Origin: Streptomyces sp. NBC_00287
GTDB lineage: Bacteria; Actinomycetota; Actinomycetes; Streptomycetales; Streptomycetaceae
DNA length: 64,000 nt
Assembly (NCBI RefSeq): GCF_036173105.1
Contig: NZ_CP108053.1
Location: forward strand, 2,666,001 to 2,730,000
Direction of reading: 5' to 3'
A model generated the notes under the pieces. It had not been told where the DNA came from. It saw nothing but the letters and a program-made list of their open reading frames with translations, and searched no databases. Position numbers and translations under genes: made by a program. Of this stretch, positions 17,234-27,174 are shown in pieces (positions within the stretch are counted from its first letter, which is position 1; every line of letters starts with the position of its first letter).

Positions 17234-17387
17234 TCGGCCCCGCGTCTCGTTCCCCTCCCACAAGTGCGAAGATGGGGCTCGGCAGGACAGGGCCCCCACC
17301 GAAGGGCCGAAAGCAAAGAGCGGCCGGACACCAGCCGCCGACCGGTCACTGGAGACCGGCGTGGCGCACATGCATGGAGGACGTGAC

Positions 17388-18776
17388 GTGGCGAACGACG
17401 CCAGCACCGTTTTCGACCTAGTGATCCTCGGCGGTGGTAGCGGTGGTTACGCCGCGGCCCTGCGCGGGGCGCAGCTGGGCCTGGACGTCGCCCTGATCGA
17501 GAAGGACAAGGTCGGCGGCACCTGCCTGCACCGGGGTTGCATTCCCACCAAGGCCCTGCTGCACGCGGGCGAGATCGCCGACCAGGCCCGCGAGAGCGAG
17601 CAGTTCGGTGTGAAGGCCACCTTCGAGGGCATCGACGTCCCGGCCGTCCACAAGTACAAGGACGGTGTCATCGCCGGCCTGTACAAGGGGCTCCAGGGGC
17701 TCATCGCCTCCCGGAAGGTGACGTACATCGAGGGTGAGGGCCGACTGTCCTCCCCGACCTCCGTCGACGTCAACGGCCAGCGTGTCCAGGGCCGCCACGT
17801 CCTGCTCGCGACCGGCTCCGTGCCGAAGTCGCTGCCGGGCCTGGAGATCGACGGCAACCGCATCATCTCCTCCGACCACGCTCTCGTCCTGGACCGTGTG
17901 CCGAAGTCGGCGATCGTCCTCGGCGGCGGTGTCATCGGCGTCGAGTTCGCCTCCGCCTGGAAGTCCTTCGGTACGGACGTCACCGTCATCGAGGGTCTCA
18001 AGCACCTCGTCCCGGTCGAGGACGAGAACTCCTCCAAGCTTCTTGAGCGCGCGTTCCGCAAGCGCGGCATCAAGTTCAACCTGGGCACCTTCTTCCAGAA
18101 GGCCGAGTACACCCAGGACGGTGTCAAGGTCACCCTCGTCGACGGCAAGGAGTTCGAGGCCGAGATCCTGCTGGTGGCGGTGGGCCGTGGCCCCGTCTCC
18201 GCCGGTCTCGGCTACGAGGAGCAGGGCGTCGCGATGGACCGCGGCTACGTCCTCGTCGACGAGTACATGCGCACCAACGTTCCGACCGTCTCCGCCGTCG
18301 GTGACCTCGTCCCGACCCTCCAGCTCGCGCACGTCGGCTTCGCCGAGGGCATCCTGGTGGCGGAGCGTCTGGCCGGTCTCAAGACCGTTCCGATCGACTA
18401 CGACGGTGTCCCGCGGGTGACCTACTGCCACCCGGAGGTCGCCTCCGTCGGTATCACCGAGGCCAAGGCCAAGGAGATCTACGGCGCGGACAAGGTCGTC
18501 GCTCTGAAGTACAACCTGGCGGGCAACGGAAAGAGCAAGATCCTCAACACCGCGGGCGAGATCAAGCTCGTCCAGGTGAAGGACGGTGCGGTGGTCGGCG
18601 TCCACATGGTCGGCGACCGCATGGGCGAGCAGGTCGGCGAGGCCCAGCTGATCTACAACTGGGAAGCGCTGCCGGCCGAGGTCGCCCAGCTCATCCACGC
18701 CCACCCGACGCAGAACGAGGCGATGGGCGAGGCCCACCTGGCCCTGGCGGGCAAGCCGCTTCACTCGCACGACTGA
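17388..18776 (+). CDS. lpdA: Dihydrolipoyl dehydrogenase (E3)
   Basis: 462 residues. FAD motif LVILGGGSGGYAAALRGAQ, redox-active disulfide GGTCLHRGCIPTKALLHAG, NAD motif IVLGGGVIGVEFAS, and C-terminal HAHPTQNEA with the catalytic His-Glu pair. Re-oxidises lipoyl groups of 2-oxoacid dehydrogenase complexes. The GTG at 17388 is chosen over upstream starts because GGAGG lies seven bases before it and the protein then begins ANDASTVFDLVILGG as in relatives. The E2 gene follows after 60 bases, probably in the same operon. Confidence 0.96.
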   Translation: MANDASTVFDLVILGGGSGGYAAALRGAQLGLDVALIEKDKVGGTCLHRGCIPTKALLHAGEIADQARESEQFGVKATFEGIDVPAVHKYKDGVIAGLYKGLQGLIASRKVTYIEGEGRLSSPTSVDVNGQRVQGRHVLLATGSVPKSLPGLEIDGNRIISSDHALVLDRVPKSAIVLGGGVIGVEFASAWKSFGTDVTVIEGLKHLVPVEDENSSKLLERAFRKRGIKFNLGTFFQKAEYTQDGVKVTLVDGKEFEAEILLVAVGRGPVSAGLGYEEQGVAMDRGYVLVDEYMRTNVPTVSAVGDLVPTLQLAHVGFAEGILVAERLAGLKTVPIDYDGVPRVTYCHPEVASVGITEAKAKEIYGADKVVALKYNLAGNGKSKILNTAGEIKLVQVKDGAVVGVHMVGDRMGEQVGEAQLIYNWEALPAEVAQLIHAHPTQNEAMGEAHLALAGKPLHSHD

Positions 18777-18836
18777 CCCTCGGTCGAAGAACGCGACGAC
18801 ACAGACTTCCGCAATCCGTTAGGAGCAACCGAAACC

Positions 18837-20624
18837 ATGGCGGTTTCCGTAACCCTTCCGGCGCTCGGCGAGAGCGTCACCGAGGGCACTGTCACCCGCT
18901 GGCTGAAGGCCGAGGGCGAGCGCGTCGAGGCCGACGAGCCGCTGCTCGAGGTGTCGACCGACAAGGTCGACACCGAGATCCCCTCCCCTGCCGCTGGTGT
19001 CCTGGCTTCCATCAAGGTCGCCGAGGACGAGACCGTTGAGGTCGGCGCCGAGCTGGCCGTCATCGACGACGGCACGGGCGCGCCCGCTGCCGCCCCGGCC
19101 CCGGCCGCCGAGCCCGCCGCGGCTCCCGAGCCCGCCCCGCAGGCCGCTGCCCCGTCCACCGAGCAGGCCGCTCCGGCCCCGGCTCCCACCGCCGAGGCCG
19201 CCGCCGGCGCCGGCTCCGCCGAGGGCACGGACGTCGTCCTGCCCGCGCTCGGCGAGTCCGTCACCGAGGGCACCGTCACTCGCTGGCTGAAGTCGGTCGG
19301 CGACAGCGTCGAGGCCGACGAGCCGCTGCTCGAGGTCTCGACCGACAAGGTCGACACCGAGATCCCCGCCCCCGCCTCCGGCACGCTGCTGGAGATCGTG
19401 GTCGGCGAGGACGAGACGGCCGAGGTCGGCGCCAAGCTGGCCGTCATCGGCGCCGCGGGTGCGGCTCCGGCGGCTGCCCCGGCGCCCGCCGCCGCGGCTC
19501 CGGCTCCGGCCGCCCCCGCTCCGGCTCCGGCCGCCCCCGCGGCTCCCCCGGCCCCGGCTCCGGCCGCTCCGGCTGCCCCGGCTCCGGCGCCCGCCCCGGT
19601 CGCCGCCGCCCCGGCCCCCGCGCCGGCCGCTCCGGCTCCGGTCACCCCGGCTCCGGCCGCTCCGGCGCCCGCTGCCGCCCAGCCGACCGACGAGGGCGCC
19701 TACGTCACCCCGCTGGTGCGCAAGCTCGCCGCCGAGAACGGCGTCGACCTGGCCGTCGTCAAGGGCACCGGCGTCGGCGGTCGTATCCGCAAGCAGGACG
19801 TCATCGCCGCCGCCGAGGCCGCGAAGGCCGCCGCCGCTGCCCCGGCCCCCGCCGCGGCTGCTCCGGCCGCCGCGAAGAAGGCCCCGGCGCTGGAGGTCTC
19901 CCCCCTCCGTGGCCAGACCGTCAAGATGCCGCGCATCCGCAAGGTCATCGGCGACAACATGGTCAAGGCGCTGCACGAGCAGGCGCAGCTGTCCTCGGTC
20001 GTCGAGGTCGACGTCACCCGCCTGATGAAGCTGCGCGCCCGGGCCAAGGACGCGTTCGCGGCTCGCGAGGGCGTCAAGCTCTCCCCGATGCCGTTCTTCG
20101 TCAAGGCCGCGGCCCAGGCGCTGAAGGCCCACGCGCCGATCAACGCCAAGATCAACGAGGCCGAGGGGACCATCACCTACTTCGACACCGAGAACATCGG
20201 TATCGCGGTGGACTCCGAGAAGGGCCTGATGACCCCGGTCATCAAGCACGCCGGTGACCTCAACCTCGCCGGTATCGCCAAGGCCACCGCCGACCTGGCG
20301 GGCAAGGTCCGGGCCAGCAAGATCACGCCGGACGAGCTGTCGGGCGCGACCTTCACCATCTCCAACACCGGTTCGCGCGGTGCGCTCTTCGACACGATCA
20401 TCGTGCCGCCGGGCCAGGTCGCGATCCTCGGCATCGGCGCCACGGTCAAGCGCCCCGCCGTCATCGAGACGGAGGAGGGCACGGTCATCGGCGTCCGCGA
20501 CATGACGTACCTGACCCTGTCCTACGACCACCGCCTGGTGGACGGCGCCGACGCGGCCCGTTACCTGACGGCCGTCAAGGCGATCCTGGAGGCGGGCGAG
20601 TTCGAGGTCGAGCTCGGTCTGTAA
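18837..20624 (+). CDS. sucB: Dihydrolipoyl acyltransferase (E2) with two lipoyl domains
   Basis: 595 residues: two lipoyl domains each with the lipoylated Lys in [12 protein letters not shown] (near residues 45 and 175), long Ala/Pro linkers, a peripheral-subunit-binding domain ([20 protein letters not shown]) and a catalytic core ending [16 protein letters not shown] with the HxxxDG active site. Usually named SucB, but in actinobacteria this E2 serves the AceE-type pyruvate dehydrogenase and a mixed PDH/ODH complex; aceE lies at 30285. Start ATG at 18837 with AGGAG upstream. Confidence 0.95.
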   Translation: MAVSVTLPALGESVTEGTVTRWLKAEGERVEADEPLLEVSTDKVDTEIPSPAAGVLASIKVAEDETVEVGAELAVIDDGTGAPAAAPAPAAEPAAAPEPAPQAAAPSTEQAAPAPAPTAEAAAGAGSAEGTDVVLPALGESVTEGTVTRWLKSVGDSVEADEPLLEVSTDKVDTEIPAPASGTLLEIVVGEDETAEVGAKLAVIGAAGAAPAAAPAPAAAAPAPAAPAPAPAAPAAPPAPAPAAPAAPAPAPAPVAAAPAPAPAAPAPVTPAPAAPAPAAAQPTDEGAYVTPLVRKLAAENGVDLAVVKGTGVGGRIRKQDVIAAAEAAKAAAAAPAPAAAAPAAAKKAPALEVSPLRGQTVKMPRIRKVIGDNMVKALHEQAQLSSVVEVDVTRLMKLRARAKDAFAAREGVKLSPMPFFVKAAAQALKAHAPINAKINEAEGTITYFDTENIGIAVDSEKGLMTPVIKHAGDLNLAGIAKATADLAGKVRASKITPDELSGATFTISNTGSRGALFDTIIVPPGQVAILGIGATVKRPAVIETEEGTVIGVRDMTYLTLSYDHRLVDGADAARYLTAVKAILEAGEFEVELGL

Positions 20625-20640
20625 GCCGCTTCGTCTGTAC

Positions 20641-20682
20641 TACGGCGCCCCTGTCCGGAGCTTTCCGGGCGGGGGCGCCGTA
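20641..20682 (+). terminator. Terminator hairpin after the E2 gene
   Basis: TACGGCGCCCC (20641-20651) pairs exactly with GGGGCGCCGTA (20672-20682), enclosing a smaller CCGGA/TCCGG hairpin. It closes the lpdA-E2 transcription unit and marks the left edge of the accessory insertion. Confidence 0.75.
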
Positions 20683-20749
20683 TTCACCTGATGAGGCCTC
20701 CCCCGTCCCGCTACCGTGAGTGAACTCACGCGCAACGGGGGGAGCCGCA

Positions 20750-22171
20750 ATGAAGCGCGCACCTGTCCATGACCTTGTGGTGGTGCTTCCGGGCATCATG
20801 GGGACCCGGCTGGCGAACGCCGACGGCGGCGCGGTCTGGGATGTGTCGGGGGGCGCGTTATGGCGGGCCCTGCGCACCTTCAGCCAGTCGGTCAAGCGGC
20901 TGCGCCTGCCGGCCGACATCGGTAACGACCACCCCGGCGACGGCATACGTCCGGTCGGCGTCATGCCGGACCTCCACGTCATCCCGGGCATCTGGCACCC
21001 CGTCGACGGCTACAACTCCCTGCTCGACTGGCTCGAGCGGAATTTCACCCTGCGCCGCCGCCAGCCGACCGACCCTCCCGACACCCCCACGAACCTCGTC
21101 GCGTTCGGCTACGACTGGCGCCTCTCCTGCCGCTACAACGCCCACTGCCTGGAAGAGCTGGTCGCGGAGGAACTCGAGCGCTGGCAGTCCTCGGCCCCGG
21201 AGCGCGCTGACGCCCGCGTCATCTTCATCTGCCACTCGATGGGCGGACTGGTGGCCCGGTACTACGTCGAATGCCTCGGCGGACACGAGGTCACCCGCCG
21301 CCTGATCACCCTCGGCACCCCACACCGCGGCTCGCTCAACGCGCTGACCCACCTGGTCAACGGCCTGCGCAAGGGCTGGGGCCCGTTCGGCGCGAACCTC
21401 ACGGAGCTTGCCCGGTCCCTCCCCTCGCTGCATCAGCTGGTCCCGGACTATGCGTGCGTGTCGACGGCCGACGGTCTCGCTTACGCCCGCGATCTCACGG
21501 GTCTGCCCGGCCCGGACGAGAAGCTGCTGGCCGACGCGGCCCGCTTCCACGAGGAGCTGCGCCTGGGGGCCGAGGCCCGCAACACCCGCACCGACCTCGT
21601 GACGGTCGTAGGCGTCCGCCAGCCGACCGCGACGACGGCGTCGTACGCCGACGACCTGTTGGTCCCCGCCTGGGAGATCGACGGGGTCGACGAGGGCGGC
21701 GACGGCACCGTGCCCCGCCTGTCGGCCCGGCCGGCCAATGCCGCGGGCACGGGTTACCTGGTGGGCACTTCACTCACCCCCAACGAACAGCACGGCACCC
21801 TCCAGCACAACCGCGGGGTGCGCGACGCGCTGTGGGAGTGGCTCGGGCACGAGGCCCCGTTCCATCGCGGGGAGGAGGACATGGACGTACCGGCGCTGAG
21901 TGTGTTGGCTCCGTCTCTGCTTGGTCATGGGGAGCCGTACGAGGTGTCGGTCTCGGTGTCTGGCGACTACGACGTGCAGATCGTCGCCGAGCTGCGGCCC
22001 GCTAATGGGCGGCCCGGGTCTGAGCGGTGCCTGCGGAACCTTGGGGGCGGGCGGCACCGCTGTGTGTTTCCCGCTCCCGAGGGCGGGGCTTATCGGTTGG
22101 CGGTATGGGTCGAGGGGCGCGCGGAGTCGACGGTGACGGCGCTGACGTTGGTGGGTGAGTCGGGTGAGTGA
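20750..22171 (+). CDS. LCAT-like lipase/acyltransferase, alpha/beta hydrolase
   Basis: 473 residues. The N-terminus LVVVLPGIMGTRL gives the oxyanion-hole strand of the lecithin:cholesterol acyltransferase family, and ICHSMGGLVARYYVE holds the nucleophile (about Ser163). DGTVP near residue 320 (GGDGTVPRLSA) and an HGTLQHN segment near residue 345 fit the acidic and His members of the triad. The C-terminal ~100 residues form a separate beta-rich domain (YEVSVSVSGDYDVQIVAELR). No signal peptide, so it would act on lipids from inside. RBS GGGGGGAG before the ATG. It overlaps the caspase-family gene, so the two are probably co-translated. Confidence 0.85.
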   Translation: MKRAPVHDLVVVLPGIMGTRLANADGGAVWDVSGGALWRALRTFSQSVKRLRLPADIGNDHPGDGIRPVGVMPDLHVIPGIWHPVDGYNSLLDWLERNFTLRRRQPTDPPDTPTNLVAFGYDWRLSCRYNAHCLEELVAEELERWQSSAPERADARVIFICHSMGGLVARYYVECLGGHEVTRRLITLGTPHRGSLNALTHLVNGLRKGWGPFGANLTELARSLPSLHQLVPDYACVSTADGLAYARDLTGLPGPDEKLLADAARFHEELRLGAEARNTRTDLVTVVGVRQPTATTASYADDLLVPAWEIDGVDEGGDGTVPRLSARPANAAGTGYLVGTSLTPNEQHGTLQHNRGVRDALWEWLGHEAPFHRGEEDMDVPALSVLAPSLLGHGEPYEVSVSVSGDYDVQIVAELRPANGRPGSERCLRNLGGGRHRCVFPAPEGGAYRLAVWVEGRAESTVTALTLVGESGE

Positions 22172-25100
22172 GCAGGGGATTCAGGGGACTGTTCTTGGCG
22201 TTGTGGTGCGGTCGTACGAGAGCCGCTCCTTTCGCGAACTTCCCAAGGCGACCGAGCAGTTGAACGAACTCTGCTCGCTGTTGGAGGGCTACGGCTATAC
22301 GCCCACCGTGGTGGAGGACCCCCGTCGGGACGTACTCAGGTCCTCGGTGGAGGAGTGGCGGAAGCGATGGGAGACGGGCGGGTCGCACGGGCCGGCGATC
22401 GTGGTGTGGTCCGGGCACGGGGTGCTTCAGGGTCAGAAACTCCGCCTTGTAGTGCATGACACCGACGCCGTCGACGATGAGGAACAGACATACTCGGCCC
22501 GGCTGTTGACGAGCGCGGCCGTGCGCAGTCACGCGGATCAGGTGCTGATGCTCATCGACACCTGTCATGCGGGCGCCGGGGTCGTCGAGTCCGTACAGAA
22601 GGCGCTGTCCGCCTGGTCAGTGCGGAGCCTGCCCGAGGGCCGGGCGACCTGGCTCGGCGTGGTCGCGAGCTGTCGTCCGCAGGAGAAGGCCGAAGGGCGC
22701 GGGATTCTGCTGGAAGCCGTGTCGGACGTCCTGCGCAACGGTCCCCGGACCAAGAGCTACCGGCACGAGTGGAGTCCCCGCAACTGGCGGGTGACCGGGG
22801 CCGCGGTCATCCAGGCCGCCCTCGAACAGTGGCCCGAGGACGAGGGGCAGCGGCCGATTCCCGCTTCCCTCGGCCAGGACATGCCGATGTTCGGGAACCC
22901 GCACAAGGCCGAGAAGGCGGAGGCGGAGCTGGTGGAGCACCTGGTCAGGGCGGCGGCCGGGGCGGACCGGGTGGAGGAGGGCTGGTTCTTTACGGGGCGC
23001 AGGCGGGTGCTCGGCGAGATCGTCGACTGGTTGGCGGCCCGGGAGCCGGGGCTGTTCCTCGTCACGGGTAGTGCGGGGAGCGGCAAGTCGGCGGTGCTGG
23101 GGAGGGTGGCGACGCTCTCGGACCCTCGGCACAGGGCCGACATCGAAAAGCACGAAGCGCTGCACGAGGACGACCCGGATCCCGGAGTGGGGTCCGTGGA
23201 TGTTCCCCTGCACCTGCGGGGGCTCACAGTCCAGCAGCTGGCAGAGGCCATCGCGCGGCGGTTGCGGCTGAATGTTCCCCAGACCCCAGCGGCGCTGATC
23301 GCCGACGTCGAGCAGGAGTGGTCCTCCGCTGAGCGTCCCCCAGTACTTCTCCTGGACGGTCTGGACGAGGCGGCCCCCGAACAGGCCGCGCCTATCGTCG
23401 AACAGTTGCTGTCGCCGTTGAGCCGTATGGCATGCGTCCTGCTCGCCTCCCGGGACCGTCCGTTCAACCCGGAGGCCGAGCGGGAGGGGGAACCTCTGGA
23501 CAAGGCGGTCAGCCGAATCCTGGGAATCCGGGCCCGCGCGGCCAGTCTGGACGACGAAGCCGATACCAGCGACGACATCAGGAAGTACGCGCGTCGTCGC
23601 CTCCATGCCACGGGACTTCCCGAACAGGCAGCCGATCTGATCGCACGGCGTGCCTCTGTCGGTCACGGTGGCTTCCTCTTCGCGCAGATGGCGGTCGACT
23701 CGGTGCTCAGGCACGCGCCTGAGGCAGACGCAGAGGGGTGGGAGACCAGCATTCCGGCGTCCATCTCCGCGGCCTTCACCGAGGACCTTGCCGCCGGACC
23801 CCAGCTGGAGCATGACGGCGAGGTGCTTCCGCTCGCGGCCCAGGAGCTGCTGACGGCTCTCGCCTGGGGCACGGGAAACGGCATGCCCGCCCGGGGGGTC
23901 TGGGAGGCGGCGGCCACCGCGATCAGCACGAGCGGGACCGTGTATGACCGGGAGCATCTGGACTGGCTCCTCAACTCGTACGGGCGATATGCCGTGGAGG
24001 ACAGCGACGGCGGCCAGGCCGTGTACCGGCTCTACCACCGCGAGTTCATCGAGCATCTGCGGGAATCGTCCGGCAGAGAGCGCGGGGACGGGCAGCCGGG
24101 GCCCGCGTATCTGGTCGCGCGCGGACTCGTCGATCTGCTGCGGAGGCAGAGTGAGGACGCCGCGGTCCTGGAGCATGCGAATCCTTATCTGCGGGAGTCG
24201 CTGGTCGAGCACGCGGTCATGGCGGGGGGCACGGGGATCGCGCTGGTGCGGGAACTCGTGGAACTGCGGGAGGAAGTGTTCCGGCCCGAGCTGGCGAGGG
24301 CGCTTGGGGAACTTGCCCGGTTGCTGTCGGAGGCCGGTCTGAGAGAAGCAGCGCTCACGCCGTCACAAGAGGCCACCGACCTCTACCGCACCCTGGTCGA
24401 CACCAACCCCGCCGCCTACCTCCCCAGCCTCGCCGCCTCTCTCAACAACCTCGCTGTACATAAGAGCGAGACCGGAGACCGCAGCGCTTCGCTCACCACC
24501 ATCACCGAAGCCACCGACCTCTACCGCACCCTCGCCCAAGCCAACCCCGCCGCCTACCTCCCCGACCTCGCCATGTCCCTCAACAACCTCGCCAACCGCC
24601 AGAGCGAGACCGGAGACCACACCGCCGCACTCACCACCATCACCGAAGCCACCGACCTCTACCGCACCCTCGCCCAAGCCAACCCCGCCGCCTACCTCCC
24701 CAACCTAGCCATGTCCCTCAACAACCTCGCCATCCATCAGAGCGAGACCGGAGACCGCACCACCGCACTCACCACCAACACCGAAGCCGTCACCATCCGC
24801 CGCACCCTCGCCCAAGCCAACCCCGCCGCCTACCTCCCCGACCTCGCCGCCTCCCTCAACAACCTCGCCAACCGCCAGGGCGAGACCGGGGACCGCACCG
24901 CCGCACTCACCACCATCACCGAAGCCACCGACCTCTACCGCACCCTCGCCCAAGCCAACCCCGCCGCCTACCTCCCCAACCTCGCCAGCTCCCTCAACAA
25001 CCTCGCCGTCCATCAGAGCGAGACCGGAGACCGCACCGCCGCATTCACCACCATCACCGAAGCCGTCACCATCCGCCGCACCCTCGCCCAAGCCAACTCC

Positions 25101-27149
25101 GCCGCCTACCTCCCCGACCTCGCCAGCTCCCTCAACAACCTCGCCGTCCATCAGAGCGAGACCGGAGACCGCAGCGCCGCACTCACCACCATCACCGAAG
25201 CCACCGACCTCTACCGCACCCTCGCCCAAGCCAACCCCGCCGCCTACCTCCCCAAGCTCGCCATGTCTCTCAACAACCTCGCCGTCCATCAGAGCGAGAC
25301 CGGAGACCGCACCACCGCACTCACCACCATCACCGAAGCCGTCACCATCCGCCGCACCCTCGCCCAAGCCAACCCCGCCGCCTACCTCCCCAACCTCGCC
25401 GCCTCCCTCAACAACCTCGCCAACCGCCAGAGCGAGACCGGAGACCACACCGCCGCACTCACCACCAACACCGAAGCCACCGACGTCTACCGCACCCTCG
25501 CCCAAGCCAACCCCGCCGCCTACCTCCCCGACCTCGCCGGCTCCCTCAACAACCTCGCCAACCATCAGAGCGACACCGGAGACCACACCGCTTCGCTCAC
25601 CACCATCACCGAAGCCGCCGGCCTCTATCGCACCCTCGCCCAAGCCAACCCCGCCGCCTACCTCCCCGACCTCGCCGGCTCCCTCAACAACCTCGCCATC
25701 CGCCAGGGCGAGACCGGAGACCACACCACCGCGCTCCACACCATCACCGAAGCCACCGACCTCTACCGCACCCTCGCCCAAGCCAACCCCGCCGCCTACC
25801 TCCCCAACCTCGCCATGTCCCTCAACAACCTCGCCAACCGCCAGAGCGAGACCGGAGACCACACCACCGCACTCACCACCATCACCGAAGCCGTCACCAT
25901 CCGCCGCACCCTCGCCCAAGCCAACCCCGCCGCCTACCTCCCCAACCTCGCCGCCTCCCTCAACAACCTCGCCAACCGCCAGAGCGAGACCGGAGACCAC
26001 ACCGCCGCACTCACCACCAACACCGAAGCCACCGACCTCTACCGCACCCTCGCCCAAGCCAACCCCGCCGCCTACCTCCCCAACCTCGCCATGTCCCTCA
26101 ACAACCTCGCCGACATCGCACCGCGCGAGAAGACCCTCGGCGCCTACGCCCAGGCAGAGGAGTCCCTGACTTGCCACCGGGGAGCCGCGCGCCAAATCAC
26201 TGCCCAGCGCGCGGAATTCCAGATCACAAACGGAGGCACCGAGGCCGGCATCCGCACCCTGATCGGTCTTCTCCAGTCGCCCGCAGAAGGACTGGACCTC
26301 GCCTCTCTCAGAGCGCGACAGCTCTTGCGCCAGCTCAATCACACGGTGGAAACAGGCTCCGCCCAGATCCACACCGCTTGGCGCACGACAACCGGCGAGG
26401 AAGCCCCAGCCTGGCTGAACCTCCCTGAGACCGCGTTCGAGCTCGTAATCGACTGGATCCAATGCCCGACGTGGGTCAGCTCCCGCACCTTCTGGGACGA
26501 ACACTCAACCGATCTCCAATCCCCCGAAATGACCATGGCCTTGGAGGAGCTGGCCCTCGCCCATGAGACCGCCCAACAACATCTCCAGATCGCCCGAGCC
26601 GCCGCAACCGACACCCCTGACACCGCGTTCCGCCCGTACGTCACGGGAGAACTCCTCAGCACCTGGATGGACTGCCCCACCTGGGAGGAATCCCAGACTT
26701 ACCTCGCGGACCATGTGGACGATCTCCTGCATGACCAAGCCGTCGAACTACTCACCAACAGCGAATCAGCCGAAGCCGCCGCCCATTTCGCGCTCCTCCT
26801 CCTCGCCAGCGCCGACGGAATCCCCACCGCATACGCGTACATCGCCGACCGCACCGCCCTGAACGAACGAATCCAGGCCCTCCTGGCCGCCCCAGACGCC
26901 GAGTTGCTCAACGCCTGCGCCCTGCTCGAACTCCTCGTCCACCAAGACGAGTTCACCGGCACCACGCACCTGGCCATCTCGGCGGTCCTCGCAGACGACC
27001 CCTACGACCCCACCCCTTGGCCCACCCCCACTCAGTCCGAGCGCGCCCGTGCCCTCACCGAGATCACGACGCTCATGGGCCGCTCACCCCAACACGCCCC
27101 GGCCCTGAGCACCCTCCTCCAGAGGCTCCTGACCTCCACCACCGAATGA
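22155..27149 (+). CDS. Caspase-like peptidase - STAND NTPase - repeat protein, 1664 aa
   Basis: Domains in order: caspase-like (residues ~10-240) with VVWSGHG (His88) and MLIDTCHAG (Cys137) as the dyad; a linker; a STAND-type NTPase with Walker A GSAGSGKS (305-312) and Walker B LLLDGLDEA (398-406); a helical segment (~450-740); twelve full 46-residue TPR-like repeats plus a partial thirteenth (741-~1320); and a helical C-terminal region. STAND proteins with peptidase effectors and repeat sensors act as signal-triggered switches, often in conflict or death pathways. GTG at 22155 or 22164; both overlap the lipase stop. Role here is inferred. Confidence 0.88.
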   Translation: MSRVSEQGIQGTVLGVVVRSYESRSFRELPKATEQLNELCSLLEGYGYTPTVVEDPRRDVLRSSVEEWRKRWETGGSHGPAIVVWSGHGVLQGQKLRLVVHDTDAVDDEEQTYSARLLTSAAVRSHADQVLMLIDTCHAGAGVVESVQKALSAWSVRSLPEGRATWLGVVASCRPQEKAEGRGILLEAVSDVLRNGPRTKSYRHEWSPRNWRVTGAAVIQAALEQWPEDEGQRPIPASLGQDMPMFGNPHKAEKAEAELVEHLVRAAAGADRVEEGWFFTGRRRVLGEIVDWLAAREPGLFLVTGSAGSGKSAVLGRVATLSDPRHRADIEKHEALHEDDPDPGVGSVDVPLHLRGLTVQQLAEAIARRLRLNVPQTPAALIADVEQEWSSAERPPVLLLDGLDEAAPEQAAPIVEQLLSPLSRMACVLLASRDRPFNPEAEREGEPLDKAVSRILGIRARAASLDDEADTSDDIRKYARRRLHATGLPEQAADLIARRASVGHGGFLFAQMAVDSVLRHAPEADAEGWETSIPASISAAFTEDLAAGPQLEHDGEVLPLAAQELLTALAWGTGNGMPARGVWEAAATAISTSGTVYDREHLDWLLNSYGRYAVEDSDGGQAVYRLYHREFIEHLRESSGRERGDGQPGPAYLVARGLVDLLRRQSEDAAVLEHANPYLRESLVEHAVMAGGTGIALVRELVELREEVFRPELARALGELARLLSEAGLREAALTPSQEATDLYRTLVDTNPAAYLPSLAASLNNLAVHKSETGDRSASLTTITEATDLYRTLAQANPAAYLPDLAMSLNNLANRQSETGDHTAALTTITEATDLYRTLAQANPAAYLPNLAMSLNNLAIHQSETGDRTTALTTNTEAVTIRRTLAQANPAAYLPDLAASLNNLANRQGETGDRTAALTTITEATDLYRTLAQANPAAYLPNLASSLNNLAVHQSETGDRTAAFTTITEAVTIRRTLAQANSAAYLPDLASSLNNLAVHQSETGDRSAALTTITEATDLYRTLAQANPAAYLPKLAMSLNNLAVHQSETGDRTTALTTITEAVTIRRTLAQANPAAYLPNLAASLNNLANRQSETGDHTAALTTNTEATDVYRTLAQANPAAYLPDLAGSLNNLANHQSDTGDHTASLTTITEAAGLYRTLAQANPAAYLPDLAGSLNNLAIRQGETGDHTTALHTITEATDLYRTLAQANPAAYLPNLAMSLNNLANRQSETGDHTTALTTITEAVTIRRTLAQANPAAYLPNLAASLNNLANRQSETGDHTAALTTNTEATDLYRTLAQANPAAYLPNLAMSLNNLADIAPREKTLGAYAQAEESLTCHRGAARQITAQRAEFQITNGGTEAGIRTLIGLLQSPAEGLDLASLRARQLLRQLNHTVETGSAQIHTAWRTTTGEEAPAWLNLPETAFELVIDWIQCPTWVSSRTFWDEHSTDLQSPEMTMALEELALAHETAQQHLQIARAAATDTPDTAFRPYVTGELLSTWMDCPTWEESQTYLADHVDDLLHDQAVELLTNSESAEAAAHFALLLLASADGIPTAYAYIADRTALNERIQALLAAPDAELLNACALLELLVHQDEFTGTTHLAISAVLADDPYDPTPWPTPTQSERARALTEITTLMGRSPQHAPALSTLLQRLLTSTTE
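24375..26125 (+). repeat. Array of 138-bp coding repeats (TPR-like)
   Basis: Twelve head-to-tail units of exactly 138 bases (24375-26030) and a partial thirteenth. Each codes for a 46-residue unit built on YRTLAQANPAAYLP...LAxSLNNLAxxQSETGD. Units alternate between two versions at their start (TDLYRTLAQ and VTIRRTLAQ). DNA identity between units is very high, including synonymous sites, showing recent duplication or gene conversion. Confidence 0.95.
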
Positions 27150-27174
27150 CGCCCCCACCCCCGCTGTCATCCTG

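Noticed and set aside
18761..20531. Long minus-strand frames over the E2 gene
   Set aside because: Low-complexity antisense of the Ala/Pro linkers and lipoyl domains.
22617..24212. 531-residue minus-strand frame
   Set aside because: Antisense of the caspase-STAND region; no motif.
24375..26125. Possible CRISPR array
   Set aside because: Unit length is 138 bases with no separate spacers, and the array is in frame throughout a large gene.
24705..26504. A 599-residue minus-strand frame rich in Gly/Val repeats
   Set aside because: It is the antisense of the 138-bp repeat array; the regular pattern comes from the repeats on the plus strand.
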